DNA of 64,000 nt from Salinispora arenicola (GTDB lineage: Bacteria; Actinomycetota; Actinomycetes; Mycobacteriales; Micromonosporaceae), in contig NZ_VFOL01000001.1 of the NCBI RefSeq assembly GCF_006716065.1, positions 4,774,001 through 4,838,000 on the forward strand. Reading direction: 5' to 3'. Positions 62,186-64,000 of the stretch are shown here, piece by piece. Every line of letters begins with the position of its first letter. Positions within the stretch are counted from its first letter, which is position 1. The notes under the pieces were generated by a model. The model was not told the DNA's origin. It made no database searches and worked only from the letters and a program-made list of their open reading frames with translations. Made by a program: the position numbers and the translations under genes.

Positions 62186-63064
62186 ATGTTCACGATTGAG
62201 TCCTTAGGCACGGGATCGGCTGGCCGAATGGTGCGTGCCACCGATGATCGGGCGACCCCGCGCGATCTTCCCTTTGATTCGGTGGTCGATGCCCTCCGCG
62301 AGTATGGCGCGTTGCTCTTCCGGGGCTTCGGGGCCGCGTCCAGCGACTTTGCCACATTCACTGACAGATTCGCCAGGGCGACGCTGGGAAGGCTTCACCT
62401 CGGGCAGAACCGGCGGGAAGTCCCCGACGACGAAAATACCAGCACGGTGAACCTCGGCATGCATCATGTCGGCCCACATGCCGAGCTGGGATACAGTCCG
62501 CAGCGACCGGACCTGCTTTGGTTCTACTGCGCACGACCGCCGGACAGCGGTGGCGAGACCACGCTGTTTGATGGAATTGAGGTATGGAGAAGGTTGCCTG
62601 AGCCGCTGCGTGAGAAGTGTGCCACGACCGACATTGTGTATTCATTCGAGGCGGCGGGCCGGGAGGATTGGCCGCTATTCACTGGCGTGCCGGCAGATCG
62701 AGACCGCACGCTTGAGCTCCTTGCCGCTGAGCGTGGCGTATCCTACACAATCAGTGATAAGGATACCATCAGCATCTCCTATCGCGTGTCAGCCGCGAAG
62801 CCCAGCCGATTCCAGGGCGTGCCGGCCTTTGCAAACAGCATTATCCCGAATCTCTCGGGCGGGGTCACTTTTGCTGATGGAACGCCGGTGCGGTCCGGTG
62901 ACCGGTTGTCCATCCTGCGTACCTGCAACGAGGTAATGACCCCGATCGCGTGGCAGCAGGGAGACATTGTTATGATCGACAACTCCCGCATGATGCACGG
63001 TCGCTTGCCCTTTTCCGACCCGTCCAGGGAAGTTCACATCCGCATGGCCGCAGCCGCGTTCTGA
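62186..63064 (+). CDS. TauD/TfdA-family Fe(II)/2-oxoglutarate dioxygenase
   Basis: 292 residues. DLPFDSVVDALREYGALLFRGFG is the family's N-terminal motif. LGMHHVGPHAELGYSPQRPDLLWFYC holds the metal ligands (His-x-Glu in place of His-x-Asp, as in SyrP-like members), DSGGETTLFDGIEVWRRLP follows, and DIVMIDNSRMMHGRLPFSD has the distal His, with REVHIRM near the C-terminus for the 2-oxoglutarate Arg. Relatives hydroxylate carrier-bound amino acids, consistent with the ACP in the cassette. ATG with GGAG nine bases upstream. Probably co-transcribed with the P450s. Confidence 0.85.
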   Translation: MFTIESLGTGSAGRMVRATDDRATPRDLPFDSVVDALREYGALLFRGFGAASSDFATFTDRFARATLGRLHLGQNRREVPDDENTSTVNLGMHHVGPHAELGYSPQRPDLLWFYCARPPDSGGETTLFDGIEVWRRLPEPLREKCATTDIVYSFEAAGREDWPLFTGVPADRDRTLELLAAERGVSYTISDKDTISISYRVSAAKPSRFQGVPAFANSIIPNLSGGVTFADGTPVRSGDRLSILRTCNEVMTPIAWQQGDIVMIDNSRMMHGRLPFSDPSREVHIRMAAAAF

Positions 63065-63190
63065 AGGTCGGCCGCTGCGGGGGTGCCAGCGTGCGAAACG
63101 CGCACCCGAGGTAGGCAAGTCAGGCACCCAGATGACATCAGCTAGCTGTACCGGCCAGTCCAACGCCGGCTCGTAGGAAGCGATTCCCTC

Positions 63191-64000
63191 ATGAAATTAA
63201 ACCCCGTGGCGTACATCAAGTCGCACGTCCCTCCGCCAGGGCATCAGCGAACCTATGTGGTGAGCTACTTCATTGCCATGGTCGGCAATGGCGTTTTCCT
63301 TCCGATCTATGTGCTCTACTGCACGCAGATCGTCGGCATTTCGTATGCGCAGACCGGTCTGGCCATCACGATTGGTGGGATTGTCGGCATCCCTCTCACG
63401 CTTCTGGCCGGGGATTTGGCGGATCGCCTCGGGCCTCGTCGGTTGGTCTTGTTCGGACTGATCGGGCAGCTCCTTGGAATGGGCAGCTACGTGTTCATTC
63501 AGGGGTTTTGGTCGCTGCTGGCCATCGTCGCCAGTATGAACGTCTTCGCGTTCTCGTACTTTGCTTCCGTCGGTGCGCTAATGCGCCGGATCGGAGGCGA
63601 GAACACGGTCACGTTCCGCTCTCAAGTCAGAACGTTCGCGAACATCGGCGTCGCGCTCGGAGCGCTCTGCGCCGGCATCGGAATTCAGGTCGGCACTCCC
63701 GCCGCTTATGACGTCATGTTCCTTTCGGTCGCAGGCGCGTATCTGGTGGTAGTTCTCATCACCCTCCGAATTCCCGACTACCGACCGTTGCCCCGGCCGG
63801 AGAGCACCGAGCAGGTGAAGGTGTCGCGTTGGATAGTGTTGCGGGACAAGCCATTCATAGCCTTCGCCTTGACCGCCGGCGGTCTCACCATGTCCAACTT
63901 CGTGGTAGATCTGCTGATACCGGTGTGGATCGTGGTGCACACCGCGGCGCCGGCTTGGGCGGTCACCGTGGTCTACCTCGTCAATACCGGATTGACCATT
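63191..64000 (+). CDS. MFS exporter, 5' part (continues past the window)
   Basis: 270 codons are open to the window end. After a short N-terminus (MKLNPVAYIKSHVPPPGHQRTY) there are membrane helices VVSYFIAMVGNGVFLPIYVLYC, TGLAITIGGIVGIPLTLLAG, then the MFS loop motif GDLADRLGPRRLVLFGLIG, further helices, RSQVRTFANIGVALGALCAGIG (helix 5 region) and VVDLLIPVWIVVHT. It is a major facilitator, drug-efflux type. ATG with AGGAAG about ten bases upstream. Likely exports the product of the ACP/P450 cassette. Confidence 0.85.
   Translation, partial: MKLNPVAYIKSHVPPPGHQRTYVVSYFIAMVGNGVFLPIYVLYCTQIVGISYAQTGLAITIGGIVGIPLTLLAGDLADRLGPRRLVLFGLIGQLLGMGSYVFIQGFWSLLAIVASMNVFAFSYFASVGALMRRIGGENTVTFRSQVRTFANIGVALGALCAGIGIQVGTPAAYDVMFLSVAGAYLVVVLITLRIPDYRPLPRPESTEQVKVSRWIVLRDKPFIAFALTAGGLTMSNFVVDLLIPVWIVVHTAAPAWAVTVVYLVNTGLTI

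Noticed and set aside
1..64000. CRISPR arrays, tRNA or rRNA genes
   Set aside because: No regularly spaced repeats, no tRNA cloverleaf with a recognisable TTCGA arm and no rRNA-like blocks were seen by eye; a covariance-model scan would be decisive.

Overview
The window is high-GC actinomycete DNA. Codon use, GGAGG-type ribosome binding sites, frequent GTG/TTG starts and the gene families suggest Micromonospora or a close relative. Its centre (about 19.5-54.5 kb) is a specialised-metabolite island whose genes match, family by family and often almost word by word, the aryl-tetrasaccharide and self-resistance genes of the enediyne calicheamicin. It carries four glycosyltransferases of the CalG1, CalG2, CalG3 and CalG4 types, a CalS11-type rhamnose O-methyltransferase, a CalS13-type sugar 4-aminotransferase, a complete CalO2-CalO3-CalO4-CalO5-CalO6 block (P450, halogenase, KASIII-like acyltransferase, iterative orsellinate synthase, O-methyltransferase), a CalC-type self-sacrifice resistance protein and a two-gene ABC exporter. 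These assignments rest on remembered family sequences, not on a search. No enediyne warhead PKS or tailoring gene lies in the window, and both edges of the island show decayed insertion sequences or truncated genes.

Layout. 0-10.4 kb: mixed chromosomal genes (GT39 membrane glycosyltransferase, DUF2306, alpha/beta hydrolase, methyltransferase, P450, YdjC-type deacetylase, DUF1801, a dead luciferase-like oxidoreductase, aldehyde dehydrogenase). 10.8-15.2 kb: a sugar epimerase followed by a decayed ACP start, a P450, an ISAs1 remnant and a zinc alcohol dehydrogenase. 15.6-19.4 kb: YdeI-like protein, a broken ArsR regulator, and a secreted beta-propeller-like protein flanked by inverted transposase scraps. 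19.5-33.7 kb: sugar N-methyltransferase, ArsR regulator, CalG1, CalS11, CalC, a dead START paralogue, ABC exporter, a PLP enzyme/SBP/DUF885 operon, CalG2 and a sugar reductase. 33.9-48.7 kb: one long plus-strand series: CalS13, CalG3, CalO2-O6, a SUMF1-domain protein, a MoaD/ThiS-like sulfur carrier, NDP-hexose 2,3-dehydratase and a P450. 48.8-54.5 kb: START protein, membrane protein, CalG4, MORN protein, rmlC, rmlD, an internally deleted rmlB and a 3' stub of rmlA, ending at an IS110 scrap. 55-57.7 kb: ECF sigma factor with YCII partner, and an Asp/Glu racemase-like gene. 58-64 kb: a second cassette (ACP, two P450s, dead alcohol dehydrogenase, TauD-type dioxygenase, MFS exporter running off the end), partly a duplicate of 11.9-15.2 kb.

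How the genes work together (inference). CalO5 builds orsellinate; CalO2, CalO3 and CalO6 decorate it; CalO4 transfers it. The 2,3-dehydratase with the aldo/keto reductase gives a 2-deoxysugar, and the neighbouring MoaD/ThiS-like protein is a plausible sulfur donor for its 4-thiol. CalS13 plus a P450 would give the hydroxylamino sugar. RmlC, RmlD and CalS11 give 3-O-methyl-L-rhamnose. The CalG proteins assemble the chain. Functional RmlA and RmlB must come from elsewhere, because both local copies are truncated. Several island promoters share a GCTA-N8-TAAAGT element, which suggests one pathway regulator or sigma factor.
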